A stretch of 64,000 nucleotides of DNA from positions 62,001-126,000 of the forward strand of contig JAURXZ010000006.1 of assembly GCA_030654175.1 (NCBI GenBank), in the 5' to 3' direction. Shown in pieces: positions 51,479 through 59,982 of the stretch. Within the stretch, counting starts at the first letter, position 1. The number at the start of each line of letters is the position of its first letter. The DNA is from Bacteroidia bacterium. Lineage in GTDB: Bacteria; Bacteroidota; Bacteroidia; 2-12-FULL-35-15. Under the pieces are notes generated by a model, which searched no databases, was not told the DNA's origin, and saw nothing but the letters and a program-made list of their open reading frames with translations. A program made the position numbers and the translations under genes.

Positions 51479-52405
51479 TTAGAAATGGAAAGTTGCTCTT
51501 AAAGAAGCAGTACCAGTGTTTGAACCATTGAAACCAAAAATAGTTCCTTGGTTTAAATCAGTATCAAATCCAAATTTAGAAGAACCTGCAACTTCAGTTT
51601 CTATTTCACCTACAACTGGAGTTGTTCCACCTGTAGTTTCAGTAACATTTGTTCCTTTACCAGCAGTTTGGAAACCAATACCCCAACCGTATTCAGCACC
51701 AATTGCAATTTTCGGGAAAATGAAATACTCAGCACCAACAAAACCACGAACTCCAATTCCTAAAGTCATTCCAGACTTGTTAGAAAGAGTACGGCTACCT
51801 AATGGACCTTCAGCTAAGATAGCTCCTGTTGTTGGACTCCAAGTAGTAGAAGTAGGAGTTGGTGTAACACCTGGTGCAGCAACACCTGTCATAGTATTAC
51901 CGTAGGTATACTTTTCAGATGACATTGCGATCCAAAGCATTGCATCAGCACCATAATACCCTTGCAAACGTGTTTTACCTCTTCTCATTTCTTTACCAAC
52001 ACCAATACCTATTACAGTATTTTTGATAGATATTTTGTCTTCTTTTTGTGGAAATGGAGCAGGGAATGTTGGTGCAGTAACAATTGCATCATCATTTACA
52101 AAATTTTTGTACCCCTCAGATGTAAAGCCTAAACGAAGTAATGCTCTGTAAGCATTTTTTTCATCAATAAACTTTTTACCAATAATGGTTCCGTTACCAT
52201 TTAACCAGGCCACACCAGGTGCACCGTTAGCTACACTAGCATTAAATGCATTGCCAATAAAATTGAATATTGGATCAGCACTCATACTGATAGCCCAATC
52301 ATCTGTTTCTGGTAACATTGGTTCGCCTTTTTTAGAAGTAAGGTCCTGTGCAAAAGCACTTGTTACTCCAAATGCTAAAGTAAATAGAAATACTTTTTTT
52401 TTCAT
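51479..52405 (-). CDS. Outer membrane beta-barrel-type protein
   Basis: The 308-aa protein has a signal peptide (KKKVFLFTLAFGVTSAFAQ) and ends FGFNGSNTGTASLRATFHF with the terminal Phe usual for outer membrane proteins. Alternating strands such as IAIGAEYGWGIGFQTAGKG and GMTLGIGVRGFVGAEYFIFP suggest an 8-12 strand barrel. Function is unknown; it has a clear promoter box upstream and its own terminator, so expression may be high. Confidence 0.75.
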   Translation of the reverse strand: MKKKVFLFTLAFGVTSAFAQDLTSKKGEPMLPETDDWAISMSADPIFNFIGNAFNASVANGAPGVAWLNGNGTIIGKKFIDEKNAYRALLRLGFTSEGYKNFVNDDAIVTAPTFPAPFPQKEDKISIKNTVIGIGVGKEMRRGKTRLQGYYGADAMLWIAMSSEKYTYGNTMTGVAAPGVTPTPTSTTWSPTTGAILAEGPLGSRTLSNKSGMTLGIGVRGFVGAEYFIFPKIAIGAEYGWGIGFQTAGKGTNVTETTGGTTPVVGEIETEVAGSSKFGFDTDLNQGTIFGFNGSNTGTASLRATFHF

Positions 52406-52461
52406 AGCTTTTCTTTGTTTAAATTAATTGTTAATTTAGTTAAAATTCAAAATTTACGCAG

Positions 52462-52469
52462 CAAATATA
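52462..52469 (-). promoter_or_regulatory. -7 promoter box for the outer membrane protein gene
   Basis: TATATTTG on the minus strand, about 57 bases before the ATG at 52405. The 5' leader is AT-rich, common in this phylum. Confidence 0.5.
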
Positions 52470-52915
52470 TATACATCCTTTGTTTGCATTTATTCACATT
52501 CCAATTGTTATCAACAGCAACTTGTCAACAATATGACAATTATAATTCCTCATGTTTTACAAATTCACAAAAGGTTGGACTAAATGAAACTGGAATTCAT
52601 ATTAACTCAATTTCGCGGTGCAAATTTATATATGATTTTTCAGAAATTATTATACGTTCATTATAAGTAATCCTTATTTTAACGATGATTTCTTTATAAA
52701 AGACTCAATATCAATCGGGATTTGTTATTTAAGGAGAGAAATCGGATGTTAATTAAACAAATCGCTTTATATAGGAAATTTTTCTAAGAAGGGATAAAAC
52801 AGCTAATTATGGGACAAATTCAAGAATTGTGCCCTAAAAGCAATCAAAATTCAATAAAAACAAAGTAAAAACGTGTTAAACTGAGTCGTTTTTTCATTTA
52901 AATGATCAATAATTA
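52470..52915. other. Large intergenic region with no convincing gene
   Basis: Together with 52406-52469 this makes about 510 bases. The 83-aa track ORF at 52415 has no signal or domain and is interpreted as noise. Only AT-rich sequence is seen. Confidence 0.4.
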
Positions 52916-53563
52916 TCATTTCCCGGCTTTATCTTCCAAAAGAGGAACAAATTTAAATTCACCATATTCGGTTTTTTCAAACTGCTTAGCCCCTATTTTT
53001 TCAATCAAAGTCATTATTTGAACTTTATCTCCAACAGGTATAACCAATCGGCCACCAATTTTCAGTTGTCCCAATAATGCATCCGGGATAGTTGGAGCTC
53101 CTGCGGTAATAATTATTTTATCATAAGGTGCAAATACAGGTATCCCTTTATATCCATCACCATAAAAAAACTTGGTGCTGTAGCCTATGGTAGGCAAAAA
53201 AGTTTTGGTAATATCAAACAGCTCTTTTTGACGCTCAATAGTAAATACTTTTGCCCCCATTTCCAACAATATACTGGTTTGATATCCCGAACCCGTCCCA
53301 ATTTCAAGTACTTTTTCTCCACGCTTTAACTCAAGCAATTCCGTTTGAAACGCAACAGTATGAGGACGGGATATCGTTTGTCCGGCCCCAATAGGGAACG
53401 CAATATCTTCATAGGCACGTTCAATAAAAGAACTGTTTAAAAACAGGTGACGCGGCACAGTTTCTATAGCCTTTAATACTTCAGCGTTTTCAATCCCTTT
53501 TTCTTTTAAAAGTTTTGCTAACTGCTTACGTAACCCCTTGTGTCTGTATGTGTCGTTTAACAT
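52916..53563 (-). CDS. pcm: Protein-L-isoaspartate O-methyltransferase
   Basis: The 215-aa enzyme repairs isoaspartyl residues using S-adenosylmethionine. Motif I is KVLEIGTGSGYQTSILLEMG near residue 80, preceded by GAGQTISRPHTVAFQTELL. YDKIIITAGAPTIPDALLGQ is the late core block. Length and motifs are normal. Its upstream region is a word array. Confidence 0.94.
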   Translation of the reverse strand: MLNDTYRHKGLRKQLAKLLKEKGIENAEVLKAIETVPRHLFLNSSFIERAYEDIAFPIGAGQTISRPHTVAFQTELLELKRGEKVLEIGTGSGYQTSILLEMGAKVFTIERQKELFDITKTFLPTIGYSTKFFYGDGYKGIPVFAPYDKIIITAGAPTIPDALLGQLKIGGRLVIPVGDKVQIMTLIEKIGAKQFEKTEYGEFKFVPLLEDKAGK

Positions 53564-53564
53564 T

Positions 53565-53645
53565 TATAGTATTATGTATTATGTATTGAGTATCAAGTAT
53601 TAAGTACTAAGTAAGGAGTATTATATAATAAGTATTTGAATCTGG
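53565..53645. repeat. Word array (AGTATTATGTATTATG / AAGTATTAAGTACTAAG)
   Basis: GTATTATGTATTATGTATTG followed by AGTATCAAGTATTAAGTACT and further variants. It borders the pcm start codon. Confidence 0.6.
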
Positions 53646-53782
53646 CTTCACCACATCATTGTACTTTATACTTCCTAAATAATACTTTGGACAAAATTAA
53701 CATTTAAGTACTCATAAGTAAGCAAATTTTATCAAGAATGGATTGTGGAAAAAACTATTTTTGTTTTAAAATCAACGTATTT

Positions 53783-54766
53783 ATGATAAAAATAGGACTA
53801 CTTGGAGCAGGACATTTAGGTAAAATTCATATCCGGCTTTTAAAAGAAATTGAAAAATTTGATCTGATAGGTTTTTATGATGCTGATCCGGCTGCTGCCG
53901 AATTAGTAGAAAAAGAATTCGGAATTAAACGTTTCGATTCTATTGGAGCCCTTATAGATCAGGTAGATGCAATTGATATTGTTACTCCTACTATTACACA
54001 TTATGAATGTGCGTCCAAATCGATCAAAAAATCGAAACATGTTTTTATTGAAAAACCTATCACAAACACCATAGAAGAAGCTAAAACCCTTATCGGCCTT
54101 TCAAAAGAAGCCAATGTAAAGGTGCAGGTTGGGCATGTGGAGCGTTTTAATCCCGCTTTTATTGCTGCAAAAGAATATTGTTCAAACCCTATGTTTATTG
54201 AAACACATCGTTTGGCCCAGTTTAATCCTCGTGGTACTGACGTTTCGGTGGTGCTGGATCTAATGATCCACGATATTGACATTATTTTAAGTGTTGTAAA
54301 ATCAAATATCAAACGTATCAGCGCAAGCGGGGTTGCTGTGGTAAGCGATAGTCCTGATATTGCAAATGCACGTATAGAATTTGATAATGGCTGTGTTGCA
54401 AATCTGACCGCAAGCAGAATTTCAATGAAAAACATGAGAAAATCCCGTTTTTTTCAAAAAGATGCCTATGTTTCGGTCGATTTTCTGGATAAAAAAGTGG
54501 AAATTATAAAAATAATTAATGTTCAGAAGGGCGAGGAAGATCCTTTGGCAGTAACCATTGAGCTTGGGAATGATAAAGGATCGAAGCAAATTTACTTTGA
54601 AAGTCCAACAATTTTACCTTCCAACGCAATAAAGATGGAACTTGAAGCGTTTGCTGATTCAATAATCAGCAATACCACTCCTTTAGTAAGTATTGATGAT
54701 GGCTATAAAGCATTGGATGTAGCTTATAAAATAATCGAAAAAATGAAGGTAATGGCATCCAGTTAA
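53783..54766 (+). CDS. Gfo/Idh/MocA family oxidoreductase
   Basis: The ATG at 53783 starts MIKIGLLGAGHLGKIHIRLL, with the Rossmann GxGxxG at residues of about 8-13; the longer track ORF begins with 15 atypical residues. VTPTITHYECASKSIKKSKH and VFIEKPITNT with the EKP motif are diagnostic. VGHVERFNPAF and VLDLMIHDIDIILS carry the catalytic His. These enzymes oxidise or reduce sugars or sugar acids with NAD(P). Length 327 aa. Substrate unknown. Confidence 0.87.
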   Translation: MIKIGLLGAGHLGKIHIRLLKEIEKFDLIGFYDADPAAAELVEKEFGIKRFDSIGALIDQVDAIDIVTPTITHYECASKSIKKSKHVFIEKPITNTIEEAKTLIGLSKEANVKVQVGHVERFNPAFIAAKEYCSNPMFIETHRLAQFNPRGTDVSVVLDLMIHDIDIILSVVKSNIKRISASGVAVVSDSPDIANARIEFDNGCVANLTASRISMKNMRKSRFFQKDAYVSVDFLDKKVEIIKIINVQKGEEDPLAVTIELGNDKGSKQIYFESPTILPSNAIKMELEAFADSIISNTTPLVSIDDGYKALDVAYKIIEKMKVMASS

Positions 54767-54769
54767 CCA

Positions 54770-54967
54770 AATTGATCAATTTTGCAATTTTACAGTAGGC
54801 AAGTTAAAATAATTTTACAATTTAACAATTTATCAATAGGCAATGGATAATTCGTTTAAATTGATTAATTGCATACTGATAAATTGTTTAATTTTTTTTG
54901 CCAACTGCCTACTGCATAATTGTTAAATTGTTAAATTGTCTTTTAAAATTGCTTAATTGTTTTTGGG
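54770..54967. repeat. Large inverted word array (CAGTAGGCAAGTT ... AACTGCCTACTG)
   Basis: CAGTAGGCAAGTT (near 54792) pairs with AACTGCCTACTG (near 54902), and AACAATTTATCAATAGGCAAT pairs with ATTGCATACTGATAAATTGTT, with few mismatches. The whole 200-base gap can fold as a long hairpin. Confidence 0.75.
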
Positions 54968-55843
54968 ATGTCGAATAGTTATAAATTATTATTATTTTTA
55001 AGTACATCTATTATTCTAATAATTAGTTCCTGCGAACTCTATAATCCTTCCGAACCAATTCCTGCCTATATACATATTGATAAAATTGCCCTCAGTACTA
55101 TTGCTTCAACAGAAGGCAGTAATTCGCATAAAATTACAGATGCATGGGTATATGTTGATGAACAATTGATCGGTTGTTTTGAACTTCCCGCAACTTTCCC
55201 TGTTTTATATGAAGGCAGCCACCAAATTAAAATAAGAGCAGGTATCAAAGTGAACGGAATTGCTGCTACCCGTGCCCCCTACCCTTTTTACACCATTTAT
55301 GATACAATAATCAGCTTACAAAAAGGGATGAAGCTTAACTTAGCCCCCATTGTTAAATACAGAACCAATATGACCTTCAGCTTTATGGAGGATTTTGAAA
55401 ATACAGGGACCATTATTTCTAAAAGCCCTGCGTCAGGTGTTGATACAGTTATTCAACGACTTGATGCTCCCAACCCAAATGTTTTTGAAGGAAACGGATC
55501 AGGTATTGCCTATTTAGATGATACACATTACTTTTTTGAAGGTGTTTCATCCACTTCCTACGTTTTACCAAAAAGCGGATCTGATGTGTTTTTAGAATTT
55601 AATTACAAATGTAATCGTGAATTTGTGGTGGGTACATTTGCTCATAGTTCAGGAGGAACTTCAAAAGATGCAGCCTTAACTTTTAATCCCAGCGCAAACT
55701 GGAACAAAGCATATGTATATTTAACAACTGTAGTGAGTGCCAACAGTAACGCTACTGATTTTAGTGTGTTTTTTGGAATGATTAATAACAATGCTTCAGA
55801 TAGTCTTGCTTTGTTATTAGATAATATTAAACTGGTGTATTAA
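54968..55843 (+). CDS. Lipoprotein of unknown function
   Basis: The 291-aa protein has a lipoprotein signal (LLLFLSTSIILIISSC) with the modified Cys near residue 22. The body, about 270 residues, shows strand-rich segments such as SHKITDAWVYVDEQLIGCFE and a C-terminal lectin-like half with VFLEFNYKCNREFVVGTFAH and NKAYVYLTTVVSAN. This looks like two beta domains, the second reminiscent of carbohydrate-binding modules, but the match is only by appearance. It precedes a glycosyltransferase gene, so an exopolysaccharide link is possible. Confidence 0.6.
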   Translation: MSNSYKLLLFLSTSIILIISSCELYNPSEPIPAYIHIDKIALSTIASTEGSNSHKITDAWVYVDEQLIGCFELPATFPVLYEGSHQIKIRAGIKVNGIAATRAPYPFYTIYDTIISLQKGMKLNLAPIVKYRTNMTFSFMEDFENTGTIISKSPASGVDTVIQRLDAPNPNVFEGNGSGIAYLDDTHYFFEGVSSTSYVLPKSGSDVFLEFNYKCNREFVVGTFAHSSGGTSKDAALTFNPSANWNKAYVYLTTVVSANSNATDFSVFFGMINNNASDSLALLLDNIKLVY

Positions 55844-55849
55844 GCCGAA

Positions 55850-55906
55850 ATTATAAATGTTAAATTGTAATTCAACATTTATAATTTAAAATTCAACATT
55901 TCATAA
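55850..55906. repeat. Word array before the glycosylphosphotransferase gene
   Basis: AAATGTTAAATTGTAATTC with ACATTTATAATTTAAAATTC and CAACATTT reiterate one word and run up to the GTG start codon. Confidence 0.55.
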
Positions 55907-57328
55907 GTGAACAAAAGATTACAAGTTTTAAAATATCTAATTGCCGATTTCTCTTCAGCTGTTTTAGCCTGGACGTTATTTTATATTTTCAGGAAATTGT
56001 ATATAGAACCTGAAAAATTTGGTAAAGCGGTACCTGTTACATTTGAAGATCAGTTTTATTGGGGCTTGCTGCTCATCCCTTCCTGCTGGATACTAATTTA
56101 CAGTTTTACAGGTAATTACAAAGATATTTATCGCAAGTCACGATTAAAAGAGGTGGGACAAACACTTTTATTTTCAGTGGTGGGTGTAATTATTATTTTC
56201 TTCGCCCTTTTGCTGGATGATGAAATAGTTTCGTACAAAAATTATTATCAAAGCATTTTGGTCTTATTGGGATTACATTTCGGTTTTACAGCAAGCTTTC
56301 GTTTAATTTTATCAAGTATCACCAATTATCGGGTTCATAACCGTATAATTGGTTTCAATACTTTATTGGTCGGCAGTAATGCAAATGCATTAAAACTTTA
56401 TAATGAAATGGAAAATTTGCACGAATCATCGGGCAATAAATTTATTGGTTTTGTGCATGTTGATAATAAGAACGGGTATTCGAATGAGTTAAACAAAAGC
56501 TTACCTCATATCGGGGAACTATCTGACTTAAAGTCGATTATACAAAAAAATAATATCGAAGAAGTTATAATTGCCATCGAATCTTCTGAGCATGAGAATA
56601 TTGGAAAAATAGTGAATGAGCTGGATGATTCACCTGTAATTATTAAGGTTATTCCGGATATGTATGATATTTTATCGGGCTCAGTAAAAATGACCTCCAT
56701 TTTCGGTGCACCCCTCATTGAAATTTCAAGAGAAATAATGCCGGCCTGGGAGCAATCGGTTAAACGGATCTTTGATGTGTCGGTATCGTTATTTGTTTTG
56801 ATAGCTTTTAGCTGGGTATATATAATTTTAGCTATAGCGGTAAAACTTGGATCCAAAGGTTCCATTTTTTATAGTCATGAGCGAATCGGCTGGCATGGAA
56901 AACCTTTTTTTATCCATAAATTCCGTTCCATGTATATGGATGCTGAAAAAAATGGCCCTGCATTATCCAGCAAAAAAGATCCTCGTATCACTAATCTTGG
57001 AAATTTTTTACGTAAGGTTCGTTTAGACGAAATACCACAGTTTTATAATGTATTGATTGGCGAAATGTCAATTGTTGGCCCTCGCCCTGAACGCCAGTAT
57101 TTTATTGACCAGATAATTCAAAAAGCACCTCATTATAAACATTTACACAAAGTTCGCCCGGGAATTACCTCATGGGGACAAGTTAAATACGGATATGCCG
57201 AAAACGTTGAAGAAATGACAGAACGCCTTAAATACGATATTATTTATATTGAAAATATGGCGCTGGGAGTGGATATGAAAATATTAATTTACACTGCCTT
57301 GATCGTAATTCAAGGTAGAGGGAAATAG
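55907..57328 (+). CDS. Polyprenyl glycosylphosphotransferase for exopolysaccharide synthesis (WcaJ/WbaP-like)
   Basis: The 473-aa protein has several N-terminal membrane helices (FSSAVLAWTLFYIFRKLYI, YWGLLLIPSCWILIYSFTG), a nucleotide-binding-like middle domain, and the C-terminal sugar-transferase domain: SVKRIFDVSVSLFVLIAFSW, IGWHGKPFFIHKFRSMYMDA and LDEIPQFYNVLIGEMSIVGP. It should transfer a sugar phosphate to undecaprenyl phosphate at the inner membrane, starting a polysaccharide repeat unit. Translation starts at GTG inside a word array. No other polysaccharide genes are adjacent. Confidence 0.9.
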   Translation: MNKRLQVLKYLIADFSSAVLAWTLFYIFRKLYIEPEKFGKAVPVTFEDQFYWGLLLIPSCWILIYSFTGNYKDIYRKSRLKEVGQTLLFSVVGVIIIFFALLLDDEIVSYKNYYQSILVLLGLHFGFTASFRLILSSITNYRVHNRIIGFNTLLVGSNANALKLYNEMENLHESSGNKFIGFVHVDNKNGYSNELNKSLPHIGELSDLKSIIQKNNIEEVIIAIESSEHENIGKIVNELDDSPVIIKVIPDMYDILSGSVKMTSIFGAPLIEISREIMPAWEQSVKRIFDVSVSLFVLIAFSWVYIILAIAVKLGSKGSIFYSHERIGWHGKPFFIHKFRSMYMDAEKNGPALSSKKDPRITNLGNFLRKVRLDEIPQFYNVLIGEMSIVGPRPERQYFIDQIIQKAPHYKHLHKVRPGITSWGQVKYGYAENVEEMTERLKYDIIYIENMALGVDMKILIYTALIVIQGRGK

Positions 57329-57480
57329 TATTTAGTTAGAAAGTTTAAAGTTAGAAAGTTCATTAGTTTGTTGGCTAACTTTCTAACTTTGAACTTTGAA
57401 CCTTAAACTTTGAACTGTCTAACTTTGAACTTTCCAACTTTAAACTTTATAACTTTAAACTTTATAACTTTAAAACTAAT
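57329..57480. repeat. Long palindromic word array (AACTTTGAACTTTAAACTT)
   Basis: About 150 bases consist almost wholly of AACTTTN words. TTAGAAAGTTTAAAGTTAGAA at the start pairs with TTCTAACTTTGAACTTTGAA later, so it can fold back. The same vocabulary occurs in the cobalamin riboswitch at 50640. Confidence 0.8.
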
Positions 57481-57484
57481 TTAA

Positions 57485-58399
57485 ATGAAAAACATAGCAG
57501 TAGTCGGTTCGGGAACAATGGGTAATGGAATTGCTCACACATTTGCACAACAAGGTTATAACGTTGCACTTATTGATATTTCTCAACCGGCTTTGGAAAA
57601 AGCAATGGCCACCATTTCTAAAAATCTGGACCGGATTGTAACAAAGGGTGTGATCACAGAAGCGGAAAAGGCACAAACACTTAAAAATATTACTACTTAT
57701 ACCGTTATGGCGGATGGGGTAAAAAATGTGGATTTAGTGGTAGAAGCAGCAACTGAAAATGTAGAGATCAAATTAAATATTTTCCGGGACCTGGACAAAA
57801 TTTGCTCCCCCAATACCATATTAGCAAGTAATACCTCCTCTATCTCTATTACCAAAATTGGAGCTGTTACAAAGCGCCCTGATAAAGTAATTGGAATGCA
57901 TTTTATGAATCCTGTTCCGGTAATGAAATTAGTGGAAGTGATCCGAGGCTATTCTACTTCCGATGCAGTTACCAATCTGGTAATGGAAACATCAAAAAAA
58001 TTAGGTAAAACTCCCGTTGAAGTAAATGATTACCCGGGATTTGTTGCCAACAAAATATTAATGCCAATGATCAATGAAGCTATTATTACACTTCATGAAG
58101 GTACTGCTGGTGTTGAAGAAATTGATACCGTAATGAAATTAGGAATGGCTCACCCGATGGGACCACTTCAATTGGCTGATTTTATTGGTTTAGATGTTTG
58201 TTTATCAATTTTAAGAGTATTGCAGGATGGCTATGGCAATCCGAAATACGCACCATGCCCCCTATTGGTGAATATGGTTATGGCTGGTCAAATGGGAGCT
58301 AAATCCGGACAAGGGTTTTATACGTATACCGCAGGTTCAAAAGATCTTGTGATTGCTGATAGGTTTAAGAAAAAGCAAGTTAGCAATTTAGCGATTTAG
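57485..58399 (+). CDS. 3-hydroxyacyl-CoA (3-hydroxybutyryl-CoA) dehydrogenase
   Basis: The 304-aa protein carries MKNIAVVGSGTMGNGIAHTF (NAD Rossmann motif), ASNTSSISITKIGAVTKRPD, GMHFMNPVPVMKLVEVIRGY with the catalytic His, and GFVANKILMPMINEAI with LGMAHPMGPLQLADFIGLDV in the C-terminal domain. It is a single-function enzyme without the hydratase half. Role in butyryl-CoA or fatty-acid metabolism. No partner genes adjacent. Confidence 0.93.
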   Translation: MKNIAVVGSGTMGNGIAHTFAQQGYNVALIDISQPALEKAMATISKNLDRIVTKGVITEAEKAQTLKNITTYTVMADGVKNVDLVVEAATENVEIKLNIFRDLDKICSPNTILASNTSSISITKIGAVTKRPDKVIGMHFMNPVPVMKLVEVIRGYSTSDAVTNLVMETSKKLGKTPVEVNDYPGFVANKILMPMINEAIITLHEGTAGVEEIDTVMKLGMAHPMGPLQLADFIGLDVCLSILRVLQDGYGNPKYAPCPLLVNMVMAGQMGAKSGQGFYTYTAGSKDLVIADRFKKKQVSNLAI

Positions 58400-58625
58400 T
58401 GAGTGGCTATAATGATGAGCGAATTTATGAAGAAGTATTTATCTGAAATGACAAATGTTGATAAGAAAATCTGCTCACTAAATGTACTAAAATGCCAGCT
58501 CATCGAATAAGCAATGTTATGCTTTTTTTCTTTTTTATTTTTTATTATGCGGTCAAAATACCCTACGTTGGTAATTTACAGCGGTCTTAACACAAAAACC
58601 TTAAAACAAAGTTCTGAAAATACTA

Positions 58626-59063
58626 TTAATGAAATGCCTTATCAAATGGGTCAAAGTGTGTCTCATATACTTCCTCAATAATTTCTCCTGATTCATATTT
58701 ATGTCCATCTTTGTCTATTAGATATGGGAAACAATGAATACTTGAACTATGAGTTTTTCGATTTAAAAACTGCATTCTAATTTTCGCTTCCACAATAAAG
58801 TCTAAGGGGAACCCATTTCCAATTAATACCTTCTCAATTATTTGTTTTAACTCTTTAATGTTAATTATCAGAGGATAAATATTCAGTTCTGGAGGGTCTA
58901 TACTTGCATTTAAAATGTCAATTGTCGCCTCGGCTAAATTTAATTGTCTTGCAGCATTTGATAGCCAGTCTCCCATGTAGCCAATTTTGAAATAACGTTC
59001 AGTCCCGAATAAGCTTTTAGTCAAGTTATGAGCTAGTCCATTTAGGTTTCTTTTCTTTGGCAT
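58626..59063 (-). CDS. Hypothetical protein, 145 aa
   Basis: No signal peptide or membrane segment. The sequence reads as a mixed alpha/beta domain with SLFGTERYFKIGYMGDWLSN and IINIKELKQIIEKVLIGNGF. I do not recognise the family. It lies alone between hydroxyacyl-CoA dehydrogenase and DUF4294 genes, with the fragment CCTTGAGCCGAGTCGAAG of a common repeat at its upstream end. It may be an accessory gene. Confidence 0.5.
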   Translation of the reverse strand: MPKKRNLNGLAHNLTKSLFGTERYFKIGYMGDWLSNAARQLNLAEATIDILNASIDPPELNIYPLIINIKELKQIIEKVLIGNGFPLDFIVEAKIRMQFLNRKTHSSSIHCFPYLIDKDGHKYESGEIIEEVYETHFDPFDKAFH

Positions 59064-59186
59064 TTTAATTTTTTTGTTCTTCTAGTAAGATTTTGTTCGT
59101 TGCCCTAAAATTGCCGCTAACAATAAGCTAAACGCAGCTTAGTAAATTCGTGTCACCTTGAGCCGAGTCGAAGTGCTCTTATGAAT

Positions 59187-59822
59187 TTAAAAATCCCCAC
59201 CCTCAATTAATTTAATAGCCTCTTCAATGGCTTTATCTTCCCCTTTAGCGTCATAATCATCTTTCAGGTTAGAGCTGAACAATACAGCCACACCTTGCCA
59301 CATAAAGGCCGAAAATGAGCCACGCATATCTTTTACAATATCATACGTAGTTTTACCTGTTTCACGGTCAACAAGCTTAATCAGAATTCGGCCTTGGGTC
59401 ATGGTTAATTTTTTTAATTCATTTCCAAACTCATCCTTCAGCTGTTTTTCAGCAAGTTTCATGTATTTTTTCCGCTCATTCTCATTAGGGATCTTTGCCA
59501 GGAGTTTATCGTATTCTTTGAGTTTAGCGGAAGCTAAAATGGCATACGGATATACTTTTTTTACATTGTACTTCAACCGATCCCATTTTGCAGCTTCTTT
59601 TCTATTTTTAAAAACACGGGGAACATAACATACAAGAGGTGTTAAAGTGACATACGGAATTGTTTCACCATTATAAACAGTAGCATGAACAACAATAGCT
59701 TTTTCGGGCAGTTGAAGTCCCTGATATACCTTCCCTAAGGGAGCTACAGTAGAAGGAGCATCATTTTGTGCCGAACTAAAAAAAGGTAACAGAAAAATAA
59801 ATATGACTATTCTTTTTGCCAT
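59187..59822 (-). CDS. DUF4294 domain exported protein
   Basis: The 211-aa protein has a signal peptide (KRIVIFIFLLPFFSSAQ) and the DUF4294 domain: NRKEAAKWDRLKYNVKKVYP, YAILASAKLKEYDKLLAKIP, LTMTQGRILIKLVDRETG and FWQ-like MWQGVAVLF. The domain is confined largely to Bacteroidota and has no known function. Length is usual. Confidence 0.85.
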   Translation of the reverse strand: MAKRIVIFIFLLPFFSSAQNDAPSTVAPLGKVYQGLQLPEKAIVVHATVYNGETIPYVTLTPLVCYVPRVFKNRKEAAKWDRLKYNVKKVYPYAILASAKLKEYDKLLAKIPNENERKKYMKLAEKQLKDEFGNELKKLTMTQGRILIKLVDRETGKTTYDIVKDMRGSFSAFMWQGVAVLFSSNLKDDYDAKGEDKAIEEAIKLIEGGDF

Positions 59823-59836
59823 GAGGCTTTATAAAA

Positions 59837-59982
59837 ATTAAGTCAAAAGTTTTAAAGTCAAAATTCAAAATGAAGATAAGGAGGCAATTCTTATACCAAT
59901 TTTGCAAATTTGAATTGCAGTGCCGGTTTCACATGGATAGAAATTTGTTTTTTGACTTCTTTCTCTTTTAACTTTTGACTTT
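59837..59982. repeat. Inverted word array (AAGTCAAAAGTTTTAAAGTC ... CTTTTGACTTTTTAA)
   Basis: Words AAGTCAAAAGT and AAAGTCAAAATTC near 59840 are answered by TTTTTTGACTTC and AACTTTTGACTT near 59950-59980. It separates DUF4294 from accC. Confidence 0.6.

Noticed and set aside
52415-52666. 83-aa ORF in the 510-base intergenic gap
   Set aside because: No motif, lies on the promoter of the outer membrane protein gene, and its composition is that of AT-rich noise.
57329-57480. CRISPR-like array
   Set aside because: The repeated words are short, imperfect and without unique spacers of constant length; no cas genes are nearby.
58412-58510. 32-codon ORF after hydroxyacyl-CoA dehydrogenase
   Set aside because: Too short to support, with no promoter box, conservation or known motif visible.
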